Notes: a model not told the origin generated them from the letters alone. A stretch of 64,000 bases of DNA from Catalimonadaceae bacterium JC749 (GCA_021730635.1 JAJNNC010000001.1:806001-870000), one strand, 5' to 3'. Counted from the stretch's first letter, positions 34,125 to 44,082 are shown. Numbers and translations are program-made.

Positions 34125-37100
34125 ATGAACGCCTTTTCACTATGTACCTCGCTTTTCTCGACAGTCTCCAACTATTGTCAGAAAGGCCAACGCTTAGGGC
34201 TGCTGCAATCTATAAGGTTAAGCATACCCACAAGCGCTTTCGTTGCCTCGCTAAGATTTCTTATGAGGCGACAGCTTTTATCAGCTACTCTGTTTCTGGC
34301 CTTTCCGCTTTCACTATTTTTACTTCTACCCGTCGATCAGGTTGCTGCCCAAAAAACATTCATCGTCAACTCTCTTGGCGATGCAGAGGATCCTAACGCA
34401 CTCAAACCTGGAGACGACAAAATATGTAATACTGGAAATACCATGCCTTCTGGGGAGCCGGAGTGTACACTGCGTGCAGCGATTCAGAATCACAACGCCC
34501 AACAATCCGTAAATGATGTCTTAGTGCGCAACGAGATCATATTCAACATTGATTTGCAGCAACTGGGCGTATCAACTCCGGTTATTGAAGTTGGCAGCGC
34601 AACCAACGAAGGGCTTCCGTTCGTTTTGGGAATCGTGACAATTGATGGCACTACACAACTCGATCCGTCAGGAAATCCCCTTATGGTCGTACTGGAGGGA
34701 AGTCAAGCCGGAACCTTTGCCTCTGGCTTGGAGCTTCGAACTGGCGGAGGAGCATTCCAAGAACCTGGTGAGGGTACTATCATACGAGGGTTTGCGATTC
34801 ACAGTTTCGACTTATACGGGATTGTGATCGGGGGTACTGGTTCGCCTGGATTGGGAGGACACGTTATCGAAGGCTGCCACATCGGCACTGACCCGGAAAA
34901 TAGTCCGGGTCTAGGCAACGGTGGCCACGGCATCTATATTGAAGACACTCCAAACAACACCATTGGTGGGGAAACTGTTGGAGCAAGCAATGTCATTTCA
35001 GGTAATACAGGCGATGGTATTCGCATTGAAGATACCTTTCAGCAATCGGACGATAACCTGGCGACAAACAACAGAATACTTGGCAACTTTATTGGTACCG
35101 ATGCCGGAGGTGCAAGCGTATTACTCGGCAATGGCGGAGATGGCGTGCACATTGTCAATGCTGCCAGTAACTCTGTGGGATCTCCGATATTTGAGCTGGA
35201 AGAAAGACCCAGTAATCTCATCTCGGGCAACGCAGGAGCTGGCGTGCATGTCGAGGGTACTAAGGCCATAAACAATGCCATAATAGCCAATTTCATTGGA
35301 ACCAACGGCGAAGGAGGCCTGAGCAGTGAACTTGGCAATGGTAGCCATGGAGTGTTGATAAGCAATGCCCCGGCTAACACCATTGGGGGACTTCTCAACA
35401 CAGAAGGAAATGTCATTGGAGGCAATAAGGGAAACGGAGTACATGTCGTAGGTACTAGCGCCAGTGATAATGTTATTGAAGGCAATGAAATCGGTATCAA
35501 CCGGCCCGATGATATTCTCGTGCCCAATGAGGGCGACGGCGTGCACATTGCCAATGCACCAGGCAACACTATTGGGGCTCCACGCGATGAGTTTATGGTC
35601 ATCACTCGCGGCAACCTCATCTCTGGCAACCAGGGAGATGGTGTACACATTGAGGGTAGCAGCGCAACAAACAATATTGTTTTGGGCAATCACATCGGCA
35701 CCAATCTGGTAGGTGGCGTTGCAGGCAGCAGTCCTCGCCCGAATGAGGGAAACGGTGTATTCATTTCAGATGCACCCGACAACATCATTGGAGGAATGGC
35801 AAGCGAAGCCCGTAATCTCATTTCCGGTAATCAGGCAAATGGCATCAGCATTGAAAATGCCTTGGCTACAAGTAATAAGATTGGATCCAACTTTATCGGT
35901 ACCGATGCTGAAGGAAGTCCGGACAACGAACTTGGCAATGGTGGCGATGGGGTGTTGATCACTAATGCACCTGACAACACTATCGGTGGGACTATCACAG
36001 TCGGCCAAGCGGGGACTCCGCCCGGAAACCTTATTTCTGGCAACCAGGGAAACGGCATACAGATCAGCGGTTTGGCAGCCTCAGGTAACAAAGTGGAGGG
36101 AAACATCGTAGGCCTTGACGCCAACAGCAACGTAGCCCTTCCTAATGCTCTCATCGGGGTGTTTCTCAATGACGCACCCAATAACTCAATAGGAGGCCCT
36201 TCTACACCTATAACAGGAGAAAAGGGTAATGTCATTTCGAGCAACTTAGGCCATGGCATCGAACTCAACGGAGCCAATGCCAATAACAATATCATTCAAT
36301 CTAACTTGATTGGAACTAACGGAGCGGAAACCGAAGAGCGAGGCAACCAGGGCGACGGGATACACTTACTCGATGCACCCAGTAATACGGTTGGTGGTGG
36401 GGGGCTCCTATTGGGTGAAGTAAACATCATTTCTGGTAATATTGGCAATGGGGTAAGCATCCAAGGTATTGGTGCAATCAACAACAATATTCGAGGCAAC
36501 TTAATCGGCCTCAATACTGCAGGTAAAGCCTTATCAAATGGACAAGATGGTATCCTTATCAATGGAGCATCTAACAATGTTATCGGAGGAAACCAGGTAG
36601 ACCAAAACACCATTGCTGGCAATGACGGAAATGGTATTCAGATTACCGGATTGAATGCCCGGGATAATTTTGTTTTCAACAACCTGATCGGTCTTCACAG
36701 CCGAATCTTTCCTCTCGGCGAGCCCCTACCCAACGGACTGCATGGTGTGCTCATTAGCAATGCTCCGGCTAACACCATCGGCGGGCTTGTCTTCACGCCT
36801 GCTGGCCTCATACAAGCTGGCAATATTATCTCAGGAAACAATGGTGATGGCATTCATATTACCGGTGTTAACGCGACGGGCAACATCATACAACTTAACC
36901 GTATTGGTACCGATTTGGCTGGTCTTGCAGCAATCCCAAATGAGGATGGCGTACAGATCAGTGATGCCCCTACTAACCTCATCGGAGGAGTTCCTGCTAA
37001 TGATGGCAATCTCATTTCCGGTAATCTTTTCAGTGGTGTTCGAATTACCGGTACCGGAGCGACAGGTAATCGTATTGAGGGAAACATCATTGGCCTCAAT

Positions 37101-38762
37101 ACTAAATTAGACGACCAATTATCTAATCTCACCAATGGTGTACACATCACGGGCGCATCTAATAACATCATCGGGGCCGCCGGCAGTAGAAACATCATTG
37201 CGGGAAATGGTGGAAGCGGTGTTGTGGTAGAAGGAAACACAGCAACAGGCAATGCTATTCGGTTTAACCTCATCACACGGAACGGTGGAAGTGGCGTTGT
37301 GGTAGAGGGAAACACTACAACGGGCAATGCTATCCGGTTCAACTCCATCTTTGACAATAGCCAGTTAGGCATCGACCTTGGCGACAACGACGTCACTCCT
37401 AATGATCCGCTTGATCCGGACCCCGGCCCGAATAACCTTCAAAATTTTCCGGTGCTGACGTCGGCCTTAATATTTTCTGAAGCACCTCCCCGATTTAGTA
37501 TTACAGGATCCTTCAATGGTACACCCAATACCAACTTTATCATCGATTTTTACGCCAATACGCTTCCTGACCCGTCCGGATTTGGAGAGGGGCAGATATC
37601 GCTTGGCACAACGACAGTAACTACCGATGGCAGCGGCAATGTTATCTTTACGTTTGGAGTACCTGGAGTTCCTCCCCTCCCTTTCGTTTCTGCTACGGCC
37701 ACCGACCCGAACAATAACACAAGTGAGTTCTCTAATACCATAGGCTTTGATAGCCTACCGCAACTGGCCGACCTGGAACTGACTAAGAAGGTGGATCAAG
37801 CTTCGCCCACAGTGGGAGAGCAGATTACCTTTACTGTTACACTGCTGAATAAAGGTCCCAACATAGCCACCGGCATCGCGGTCACTGATGCTGAACCTAC
37901 TGGCCTAACTTTCGATATGGTTACTCCCAGTACTGGAAGCTACAATAAGAGCACAGGTATCTGGACAGTGGGCACTCTTGCTATTGGAGACAGTGCCAAG
38001 TTGACCATTCTGGCGACGGTTAATCAGGCTGGAACACTCACCAATACAGCAGAAGTAACCTCCGCCGATCAGCTTGATCCGGACTCATCTCCAGGCAACA
38101 ACGCCGCAGATGAAGATGACCAGGATAGCACCGAGGTCGAAGCAACAGAAGTATTGACTGTTGAAGAACAGATTGCCAGACTCATCAATCAGGTAGACAG
38201 CCTCATGAAAGCGGGAACACTTACCCCAGGTGAGGCGCGAAGCTTGAAAGCCACGCTCATTACAGCACTGAAACTCGTCAAAAAAGAGAAAAACAAAGCT
38301 GCTGCCAATGTTCTCAAATCTTTCGTACTCAGAGTACAAGTGCTTATATTTAAAAACCGTTTGCCGGATGAAGAGGGTCAAAAGCTCATTGCAGCCGCCC
38401 AGGCTATTATCAAACAAATACGATCGAATGTCCCGATAGCGACCGTTGAAGGAGAAGTATGGGAGTCGTCATCGCTTCCCATGGAACCTTCATTTTCAGA
38501 GGACTATAGTCTATACCAGAACTATCCCAATCCTTTTACTGTATCCACGATCATTCACTATGAGCTACCAGAACCCGGGCAGGTCCGGCTCGTAGTGTAT
38601 GACGCTCTCGGTTGGGAAATTGCCCGACTGGTGGATAGCTACCACCATGCAGGACGCTATCAGATAACCCTGGATGGACAAACACTCAGCGCCGGACATT
38701 ACCTCTATGTGCTACAGGCTGGTGGGCGCATCATCGCACGAAAGATGATTCTGAAGAAGTAA
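34125..38762 (+). CDS. giant T9SS-secreted beta-helix surface protein (CSLREA, DUF11, FIMAH)
   Basis: 1545 residues from the ATG behind a perfect Shine-Dalgarno. A classical signal peptide starts only at Met47 ('MRRQLLSATLFLAF', codon 34263), so the first 46 residues are an odd extension or the true start is 34263. A CSLREA-type region ('ECTLRAAIQNHN', ~115) precedes about 12 beta-helix units (~150-1100), each built on 'NTIGG' and 'NLISGN' turns of ~55-75 residues. Then come one DUF11 domain (~1213-1330), a FIMAH domain (~1344-1425) and a type A T9SS sorting tail ('NYPNPF', 'ARKMILKK', ~1460-1545). Probably a surface adhesin or polysaccharide-binding protein; a lyase is possible. It has its own terminator. 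Confidence 0.88.
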   Translation: MNAFSLCTSLFSTVSNYCQKGQRLGLLQSIRLSIPTSAFVASLRFLMRRQLLSATLFLAFPLSLFLLLPVDQVAAQKTFIVNSLGDAEDPNALKPGDDKICNTGNTMPSGEPECTLRAAIQNHNAQQSVNDVLVRNEIIFNIDLQQLGVSTPVIEVGSATNEGLPFVLGIVTIDGTTQLDPSGNPLMVVLEGSQAGTFASGLELRTGGGAFQEPGEGTIIRGFAIHSFDLYGIVIGGTGSPGLGGHVIEGCHIGTDPENSPGLGNGGHGIYIEDTPNNTIGGETVGASNVISGNTGDGIRIEDTFQQSDDNLATNNRILGNFIGTDAGGASVLLGNGGDGVHIVNAASNSVGSPIFELEERPSNLISGNAGAGVHVEGTKAINNAIIANFIGTNGEGGLSSELGNGSHGVLISNAPANTIGGLLNTEGNVIGGNKGNGVHVVGTSASDNVIEGNEIGINRPDDILVPNEGDGVHIANAPGNTIGAPRDEFMVITRGNLISGNQGDGVHIEGSSATNNIVLGNHIGTNLVGGVAGSSPRPNEGNGVFISDAPDNIIGGMASEARNLISGNQANGISIENALATSNKIGSNFIGTDAEGSPDNELGNGGDGVLITNAPDNTIGGTITVGQAGTPPGNLISGNQGNGIQISGLAASGNKVEGNIVGLDANSNVALPNALIGVFLNDAPNNSIGGPSTPITGEKGNVISSNLGHGIELNGANANNNIIQSNLIGTNGAETEERGNQGDGIHLLDAPSNTVGGGGLLLGEVNIISGNIGNGVSIQGIGAINNNIRGNLIGLNTAGKALSNGQDGILINGASNNVIGGNQVDQNTIAGNDGNGIQITGLNARDNFVFNNLIGLHSRIFPLGEPLPNGLHGVLISNAPANTIGGLVFTPAGLIQAGNIISGNNGDGIHITGVNATGNIIQLNRIGTDLAGLAAIPNEDGVQISDAPTNLIGGVPANDGNLISGNLFSGVRITGTGATGNRIEGNIIGLNTKLDDQLSNLTNGVHITGASNNIIGAAGSRNIIAGNGGSGVVVEGNTATGNAIRFNLITRNGGSGVVVEGNTTTGNAIRFNSIFDNSQLGIDLGDNDVTPNDPLDPDPGPNNLQNFPVLTSALIFSEAPPRFSITGSFNGTPNTNFIIDFYANTLPDPSGFGEGQISLGTTTVTTDGSGNVIFTFGVPGVPPLPFVSATATDPNNNTSEFSNTIGFDSLPQLADLELTKKVDQASPTVGEQITFTVTLLNKGPNIATGIAVTDAEPTGLTFDMVTPSTGSYNKSTGIWTVGTLAIGDSAKLTILATVNQAGTLTNTAEVTSADQLDPDSSPGNNAADEDDQDSTEVEATEVLTVEEQIARLINQVDSLMKAGTLTPGEARSLKATLITALKLVKKEKNKAAANVLKSFVLRVQVLIFKNRLPDEEGQKLIAAAQAIIKQIRSNVPIATVEGEVWESSSLPMEPSFSEDYSLYQNYPNPFTVSTIIHYELPEPGQVRLVVYDALGWEIARLVDSYHHAGRYQITLDGQTLSAGHYLYVLQAGGRIIARKMILKK
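37206..37355 (+). repeat. tandem 75-bp direct repeat in beta-helix gene
   Basis: Two copies of a 25-codon unit (37206-37280 and 37281-37355) encode 'NGGSGVVVEGNT-TGNAIRFN' with few silent or conservative differences. It marks a recent duplication of a single beta-helix coil at the end of the repeat array. Confidence 0.8.
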
Positions 38763-38784
38763 TGCTCCTGACTATCTGTAAGAA

Positions 38785-38832
38785 AAAAACCGAACTGTCG
38801 GGTGTTCCTATTATCCCGGCAGTTCTTTTTTA
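38785..38832 (+). terminator. intrinsic terminator of giant surface-protein gene
   Basis: GAACTGTCGGG pairs with CCCGGCAGTTC (one T-G) around a short loop, followed by TTTTTT and preceded by an A-tract, 25 bp after the stop codon. The flanking A/T runs make it potentially bidirectional. Confidence 0.88.
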
Positions 38833-39093
38833 CAGTAAGAAGGTACGGCTACAAACAGGACAAAATCATGGACGCTCGTCCGGTGTATTTCAGTTAACTA
38901 CTACTTTGCCAAAAAATTAAGTGGAGAATTTGTGCGGCACTTATGCGGATAGCATATGATTGATACTTCTGAAATATTTATCTCATCCTTTGTAGCGTCT
39001 TTCTAAAAAGGAGATGAAAAATTAAAACATTTCTGAATTTATTGAAGATAATTGCAATACTGTTTTTCTTGTTTAAAGAGGATGTAACCTATT

Positions 39094-40857
39094 ATGCAAT
39101 TACTTCAGCTTTTTCCCTTCACTTCTTTGCTAAAAAAATACAGTCCGATCCTGACGCTACGGCTGCTTTTCATCATTCTTGCAAGCCATGCTCCGCTTTG
39201 TTTTTCGCAAGCCTCTACTACTGTGAAAGCGCCCCATCCTGCAGATCTTGTCTTGAAAGATGCAGTGATATACACAGTGGATGCTTCGCGCAGTTGGGCA
39301 GAAGCTATTGCCATTGACGAAGGCCGTATTGTCTACGTGGGCACCAATGAGGGAGTTGTATCCTGGATTGGTCAGGAAACGAATGTACTATCGCTCAATG
39401 GTAAGATGATTTTACCAGGCTTCCACGACGCTCATGTACATTTGGTATCGGGTGGGATCGAGCTCAGTGAGTGTAACTTATTGGGATTCGAGACGCAGGA
39501 AGCAATCCTGGATGCCGTTGGTGACTATGCGGCAGCACATTCTGAAGAGGAATGGATACGGGGAGGCGGTTGGGAATTACCTATTTTTCCCGGTGCCAAT
39601 CCCCACAAGAGTCTGTTGGACGCTGTGGTAAAGGATCGCCCTGTTTTTCTCACGGCTGCTGACGGGCACTCTGCCTGGGTCAACAGTGCAGCACTTGCCC
39701 GTGCAGGAATTAACCGGACTACGCCCGATCCGCCTTATGGGCGTATCGAGAGAGAACCAACCACAGGAGAGCCTACAGGTACACTACGGGAAGAAGCTAT
39801 GCATTTAGTTACAAAGCATATGCCCCCTTATACTACGGAAGATTATCTTGAAGGGCTACGCCAGGGCTTAGCCATGGCAAATCGTTTCGGTATAACCTCC
39901 ATCCAGGAAGCCAGTGCCAGCCGGGAAATTCTGGAAGCCTATCAGACGCTCGACCTGCAGGGTAAACTGACAGCACGGGTAGTCGCCTCGATGAAAGCAG
40001 ATCTTTCCAGGGGAGTAGCACAGCTTCCACAACTCTTAGCCTGGCGAGATACCTATCATAGCTCTCATTTACGCACCCATACTGTCAAAATCTTTGCCGA
40101 TGGTGTGATTGAAGCACGTACGGCAGCTATGCTTGAACCCTATCTTGACCAGCAAACCAGCCGGGGTACCTTGAATCTGGAACCAGAATCACTCACTCAA
40201 CTCATTACCGCTTTAGACAGCGCTAATTTTCAGATCCATGTTCACGCCATCGGCGACCGGGCTATCCGGACCACGCTGGATGCTTTTGCGGAAGCCCAAA
40301 GTCAGAATGGCATTCGTGATAGTCGCCACCATATGGCACATATTCAGTTGATCGACTCTATTGATGTATTACGTTTTCGCCCTCTTGGCGTAATTGCTAA
40401 CTTTCAGCCGTTGTGGGCGTATGCAGACACCTACATCACAGCGCTTACTGAGCCAACACTGGGTCCCGCACGCTCACGCTGGCTCTATCCCATCGCCAGT
40501 GTGATGAGGACGGGCGCCATGGTCGTTTTCGGTAGCGACTGGTCTGTCTCTTCTATGAACCCGCTTGATGGGATGCAGGTGGGCATTACCCGCCTGGGAT
40601 TAAAAGATAGTACAGGACTCTCCTGGATCCCGCAGGAAAAAGTTGAGCTGGCTACTATGATTGAGGGCTATACCATCAATGGTGCCTATCTTAATTTTGA
40701 GGAACAGGAAACCGGCTCCCTTGAAGTTGGTAAAGCGGCTGACCTGGTGGTGCTTGACCGTAATCTCTTTGATGTGTCACCTCAAGACATTCACCAGGTG
40801 CGTGTTATGCTAACCCTTCTGGAAGGAAAAACAGTCTATAAAGCAGAAGACTGGTAA
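39094..40857 (+). CDS. secreted amidohydrolase, YtcJ-like (amidohydrolase_3)
   Basis: 587 residues with a hydrophobic signal sequence up to 'LCFSQAS'. The TIM-barrel metal-dependent hydrolase features are 'LPGFHDAHVHLVSGG' (metal HxH, ~107), 'TVKIFADGVIEARTAAML', 'IHVHAIGDRAIRTTLDA' (His-His) and 'FGSDWSVSSMNPL' (catalytic Asp). A small beta-sandwich is built from both ends. Relatives include N-substituted formamide deformylase and imidazolone-like hydrolases, but most YtcJ-like enzymes are uncharacterised. Export suggests a scavenged substrate. It lies 331 bp after the giant surface protein and its codon use looks similar, so the two may share a history. Confidence 0.85.
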   Translation: MQLLQLFPFTSLLKKYSPILTLRLLFIILASHAPLCFSQASTTVKAPHPADLVLKDAVIYTVDASRSWAEAIAIDEGRIVYVGTNEGVVSWIGQETNVLSLNGKMILPGFHDAHVHLVSGGIELSECNLLGFETQEAILDAVGDYAAAHSEEEWIRGGGWELPIFPGANPHKSLLDAVVKDRPVFLTAADGHSAWVNSAALARAGINRTTPDPPYGRIEREPTTGEPTGTLREEAMHLVTKHMPPYTTEDYLEGLRQGLAMANRFGITSIQEASASREILEAYQTLDLQGKLTARVVASMKADLSRGVAQLPQLLAWRDTYHSSHLRTHTVKIFADGVIEARTAAMLEPYLDQQTSRGTLNLEPESLTQLITALDSANFQIHVHAIGDRAIRTTLDAFAEAQSQNGIRDSRHHMAHIQLIDSIDVLRFRPLGVIANFQPLWAYADTYITALTEPTLGPARSRWLYPIASVMRTGAMVVFGSDWSVSSMNPLDGMQVGITRLGLKDSTGLSWIPQEKVELATMIEGYTINGAYLNFEEQETGSLEVGKAADLVVLDRNLFDVSPQDIHQVRVMLTLLEGKTVYKAEDW

Positions 40858-41180
40858 CTGACCCTAATTTTTAACAGCTTGCTAGCAATGTATCTGATTT
40901 GGCGTGAATAGAATGGCAAATCTTCAGCGCCTGTGTGTGCACTTTGCTGTCATGCAGCCTTACAAGGTCAACCCCTTGACATCGTGTGAAATAGCAAGTA
41001 TATTAATGTTAATAACCGGATAAATCCAGGAAAGAACGTACCCATGCAAAAAAGGCATGTGGTTGCATAAAAAATGTGGAAAGCACAGTTGAGCAAAACA
41101 ACCATGCGCGCTCCCAAAAAGAAGTTAATCTGCTGCTTGTATAGAACAACATTTATCAAACACCCATAAATAAAAAAATT
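40858..41180. other. intergenic region without a clear gene
   Basis: 323 bases. Contains an ATGCAA/TTGCAT dyad (41044-41068) and a GTCAA-cccc-TTGAC palindrome near 40968-40981. A minus-strand frame here overlaps the start of the NmrA-like gene and has no protein-like character. No terminator found. Confidence 0.4.
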
Positions 41181-42044
41181 ATGAAGACTCTTGTTATTGG
41201 CGGCACTGGTCAAGTAGGTTCTCTGGTTGTACAAGAACTGCTTGCCCGTGAGTCAGAAGTGCACGTACTCACGCGTAGTGATGAAAAAAAACAAAAATTA
41301 CCAGCGGGCGTAAAAGGCATTGTCGGTGACCTGCTCAACCCCGATACCATACGGTCTGTATTTAAAGAGATGGACGCTGCCTTCATTCTCAATCCGGTAA
41401 GCCCTACTGAAACGCACGAAGGCCTTATGGCTGTCAATGGTGCCCGTATGTCTGATGTCAAACGACTGGTATACATGTCGGTTCATCATGTAGATGAAGC
41501 TCCGTATTTGCCTCATTTTGGAGCCAAGATCCCTATTGAAATAGCTATTAAAGCCTCCGGTATTCCTTACACCATCCTTCGTCCTAACAATTTTTATCAG
41601 AATGATTATATGCTTCAGGAAGCCTTGCTTCAATATGGTGTATATCCTCAGCCTATAGGCGATGCCGGAGTCTCCCGGGTAGATACAAGGGATATTGCGG
41701 AAGCGGCAGCCATTGCGTTGACCATCGATGGCCACGAAGGAAAGACTTATAACCTGGTGGGACCAGAAGAACATACCGGAGAAAGTACCGCTGAGATCTG
41801 GGGAAAAGCACTTAACAAACCCATCACCTACGCCGGTAATGACCTGGAGGCCTGGGAGCAGCAATTTCTTCCATTTATGCCCGCCTGGATGGTATTTGAC
41901 TTTAAACATATGTTCGCCTTCTTCCAGCAGAACGGGCTAAAAGCAACACCTACTGACATCGAACGCATGACAGTATTGCTGGGGCATGCTCCCAGAGGCT
42001 TTGAGGATTTTGCCAGAGAGACAGCCGCACAATGGCATCAATAA
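41181..42044 (+). CDS. NmrA/QorB-like NAD(P)-binding protein
   Basis: 287 residues of the atypical short-chain dehydrogenase group. 'TLVIGGTGQVGSLVVQEL' is the GxxGxxG nucleotide site; 'PYTILRPNNFYQNDYM' and 'YNLVGPEEHTG' are typical of NmrA/azoreductase-like members. There is no conserved YxxxK pair at the usual place, so it may be a redox sensor or a quinone or flavin-type reductase. The start codon follows an AT-rich leader. The cupin gene follows 56 bp later and is probably co-transcribed. Confidence 0.85.
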   Translation: MKTLVIGGTGQVGSLVVQELLARESEVHVLTRSDEKKQKLPAGVKGIVGDLLNPDTIRSVFKEMDAAFILNPVSPTETHEGLMAVNGARMSDVKRLVYMSVHHVDEAPYLPHFGAKIPIEIAIKASGIPYTILRPNNFYQNDYMLQEALLQYGVYPQPIGDAGVSRVDTRDIAEAAAIALTIDGHEGKTYNLVGPEEHTGESTAEIWGKALNKPITYAGNDLEAWEQQFLPFMPAWMVFDFKHMFAFFQQNGLKATPTDIERMTVLLGHAPRGFEDFARETAAQWHQ

Positions 42045-42100
42045 TTTTGCTTTTTCGCCCTAAAATTTGTAACTGGTATCATTAATGAACTTATCATCCT

Positions 42101-42628
42101 ATGATTGAAGAGAAACAAGAGAGAATACTTGACCTCCGCTCTGTTTTTGGCGTAGAAGCACGGATCACCGCTTCTTCTTCTGAAACCGATGGCGAATACG
42201 TTGAGATGGACTGCACGGCCACACAGGGCAGTGGAACTATGATCCATTATCATCCTCAACAAGAGGAAACCTTCCAGGTTCTGGAAGGGACTCTCGACAT
42301 ATTCTCAAACCAGCAGTGGAAGAGCATACAAGCAGGTGAATCGTTTACTGTGCCCAGAGGAACCGTACATGCATGGCGGAATGCAAGTGGGGCTCCCATC
42401 CGCTTTATGAATGTACATCGACCTGCCCTTGGCTTTCAAAGCCAGATGGAAACGTTAGATCACTTAATTAAGGTAGGAAAGGTTCGGGGAACGAAAGATC
42501 CGCGCTCACTGATATACATGTCGATGTCGGCGGTCAAACACCGGCCAGATGTAACCGTGAAGCCTCCTCAATGGGTCATCAATACATTGGCCTTCATAGG
42601 ACGTCGCCTGGGTTATACCTTAGACTAA
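42101..42628 (+). CDS. cupin-domain protein
   Basis: 175 residues with a single cupin_2 barrel. 'MIHYHPQQEETFQVLEGTLD' (part) gives the first metal motif with two His and a Glu, and 'VPRGTVHAWRNAS' the second with a His. Family members are small dioxygenases, isomerases or ligand-binding domains; the substrate cannot be assigned. The C-terminal 50 residues are helical and hydrophobic near 'VINTLAFIGRRLGY'. Probably in one operon with the NmrA-like gene. Confidence 0.85.
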   Translation: MIEEKQERILDLRSVFGVEARITASSSETDGEYVEMDCTATQGSGTMIHYHPQQEETFQVLEGTLDIFSNQQWKSIQAGESFTVPRGTVHAWRNASGAPIRFMNVHRPALGFQSQMETLDHLIKVGKVRGTKDPRSLIYMSMSAVKHRPDVTVKPPQWVINTLAFIGRRLGYTLD

Positions 42629-42739
42629 CAACAACGCCTTACAGGAAGCTAAGTTGGTGCTATTAACCAAGATGTTCAAATACTTGGTTTTATCATTGCT
42701 GCACAGCTACGGCTTTCGTATACACACAGAAGAAATCAA

Positions 42740-43954
42740 TTACTCAAAATCTTCATAGAGCAAATACTTCTTTCGCATGCGCTTATATTGATTCAAGCCC
42801 TCCTCCCAGGATTTTCTGATTTCTTCCTCACTAAGCCCTGCTTCAATCTGCTTTCTCAATTCCTTCGTGCCGGCCAGGGTATTGAAAAAGTTGTTGAAAA
42901 AGTCTTGAACACCAGCTTTTTTAGCCTGCACATAAAAATCCATCACATACTGTAGAGAAATACGATTGAGCCTTTCTTCATTTCTCAGATCCAGGCCATA
43001 GCAACGTTTACCTTCCTGTGGTGGATTCATGGCTACCCCCGGCATATCTTTTGGAATAAAGCTGATGGTATCTGCCACATCAGGCTTCCCTGCCAGGGCG
43101 GTAGCCAGAGAAGGGTCAGGATATCCCACCACCTGAAAAGGAAAGGGAGTGCCCCTCCCTAAACTGGCAACAGTGCCCTCAAAAAGGCAAAGAGAAGGAT
43201 ACAGATTAATAGCCTGATCGTTGGGAAGATTAGGAGAAGGACGTACTGGTAAGTGATAGGAATCCTGATGCGTATAATTTTTTGCTTTGATCACCGTCAC
43301 ATCACACTGAACCCGATTAGCCAGCCAGCCTTCTCCATTGATCATATGTGCCAGTTCTCCTATAGTAAGGCCATGTACCACCGGAATAGGATGCATACCC
43401 ACAAACGATTGCAGCTCTGGCTGAAGTATTGGCCCATCTACATAGTGCCCATTAGGATTAGGGCGATCTAAAATAAGCAAAGATTTACCCTGTTCGGCAC
43501 AGGCTTCCATGACGTAATGCATGGTGCTGATGTAGGTATAGAAACGGGCACCCACATCCTGAATATCGAATACAACAATATCCACGTTGTGAAGCTGTTC
43601 GGGCAGAGGCTTCTTGTTTTTTCCATACAGGGAGACAATAGGCAGGCCAGTTTTGGTATCTACCGAGCTGTTGATGGTTTCGCCAGCGGCAGCTTCTCCA
43701 CGAAAACCATGCTCAGGCGCAAAAATTTGTGTGACATTAACACCAGAAGACAAAAGAGAATCTACCAGATGAGTATCGTTAATCAGGGAAGTATGATTGA
43801 CCACTAATGCCACTTTTTTATTTTGCAACAATGGTAAATACTCCTGTGGGGAAGCAGCGCCTACCTGAATATCAGTGGCCTGAACATCTGCCTGGGAACG
43901 GCAGGAGGAAGATCCAGCGATAATTAAGAAAAATATTAGTGTGATGAGATGCAT
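42740..43954 (-). CDS. namZ: exo-beta-N-acetylmuramidase NamZ family (DUF1343, GH171)
   Basis: The ATG at 43954 gives 404 residues with a signal peptide ('MHLITLIFFLIIAGSSSC') that may be a lipoprotein signal with Cys18 as acceptor. The longer frame from 44002 adds 16 polar residues that would spoil it. Family marks: 'IFAPEHGFRGEAAAGE', 'VFDIQDVGARFYTY', 'LDRPNPNG' and 'LFEGTVASLGRGTPFPFQ'. NamZ removes terminal MurNAc from peptidoglycan fragments in the periplasm, feeding MurNAc salvage. The muropeptide peptide-salvage genes lie 12 kb away at 56-59 kb. Divergent from the LolC/E-type gene. Confidence 0.9.
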   Translation of the reverse strand: MHLITLIFFLIIAGSSSCRSQADVQATDIQVGAASPQEYLPLLQNKKVALVVNHTSLINDTHLVDSLLSSGVNVTQIFAPEHGFRGEAAAGETINSSVDTKTGLPIVSLYGKNKKPLPEQLHNVDIVVFDIQDVGARFYTYISTMHYVMEACAEQGKSLLILDRPNPNGHYVDGPILQPELQSFVGMHPIPVVHGLTIGELAHMINGEGWLANRVQCDVTVIKAKNYTHQDSYHLPVRPSPNLPNDQAINLYPSLCLFEGTVASLGRGTPFPFQVVGYPDPSLATALAGKPDVADTISFIPKDMPGVAMNPPQEGKRCYGLDLRNEERLNRISLQYVMDFYVQAKKAGVQDFFNNFFNTLAGTKELRKQIEAGLSEEEIRKSWEEGLNQYKRMRKKYLLYEDFE

Positions 43955-44082
43955 AAAGTTTTTTAATTTGCAAGCGGTTAATTCACTAGATAAGTGTATC
44001 ACTACTGGACAGAGATGTCAATCTAAATCTATTTTGTACAACTATAAAGTAACAACATTATTTTAAATCTGCCTTTTTTCCT

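Noticed and set aside
34118-34396. 92-codon frame from GTG overlapping the giant surface-protein start
   Set aside because: Overlaps the better supported frame that carries the signal peptide and CSLREA domain; no family-like features beyond a plausible composition.
35039-36622. Several long minus-strand frames opposite the beta-helix gene
   Set aside because: They mirror the repeat pattern of the sense gene (regular P/L-rich translations) and are explained by codon composition.
34900-37360. Regular repeats that could suggest a CRISPR array or satellite
   Set aside because: Units are coding, diverged and 150-220 bp long, without identical short repeats and unique spacers; they are beta-helix units.
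38881-39093. Leader before the amidohydrolase searched for promoters and RNA genes
   Set aside because: Only AT-rich sequence and a weak purine-rich ribosome-binding-like stretch; no structure or consensus that I can defend.
40968-41234. 88-codon minus frame upstream of the NmrA-like gene
   Set aside because: Overlaps the real gene start and has a low-complexity aromatic translation without any family feature.
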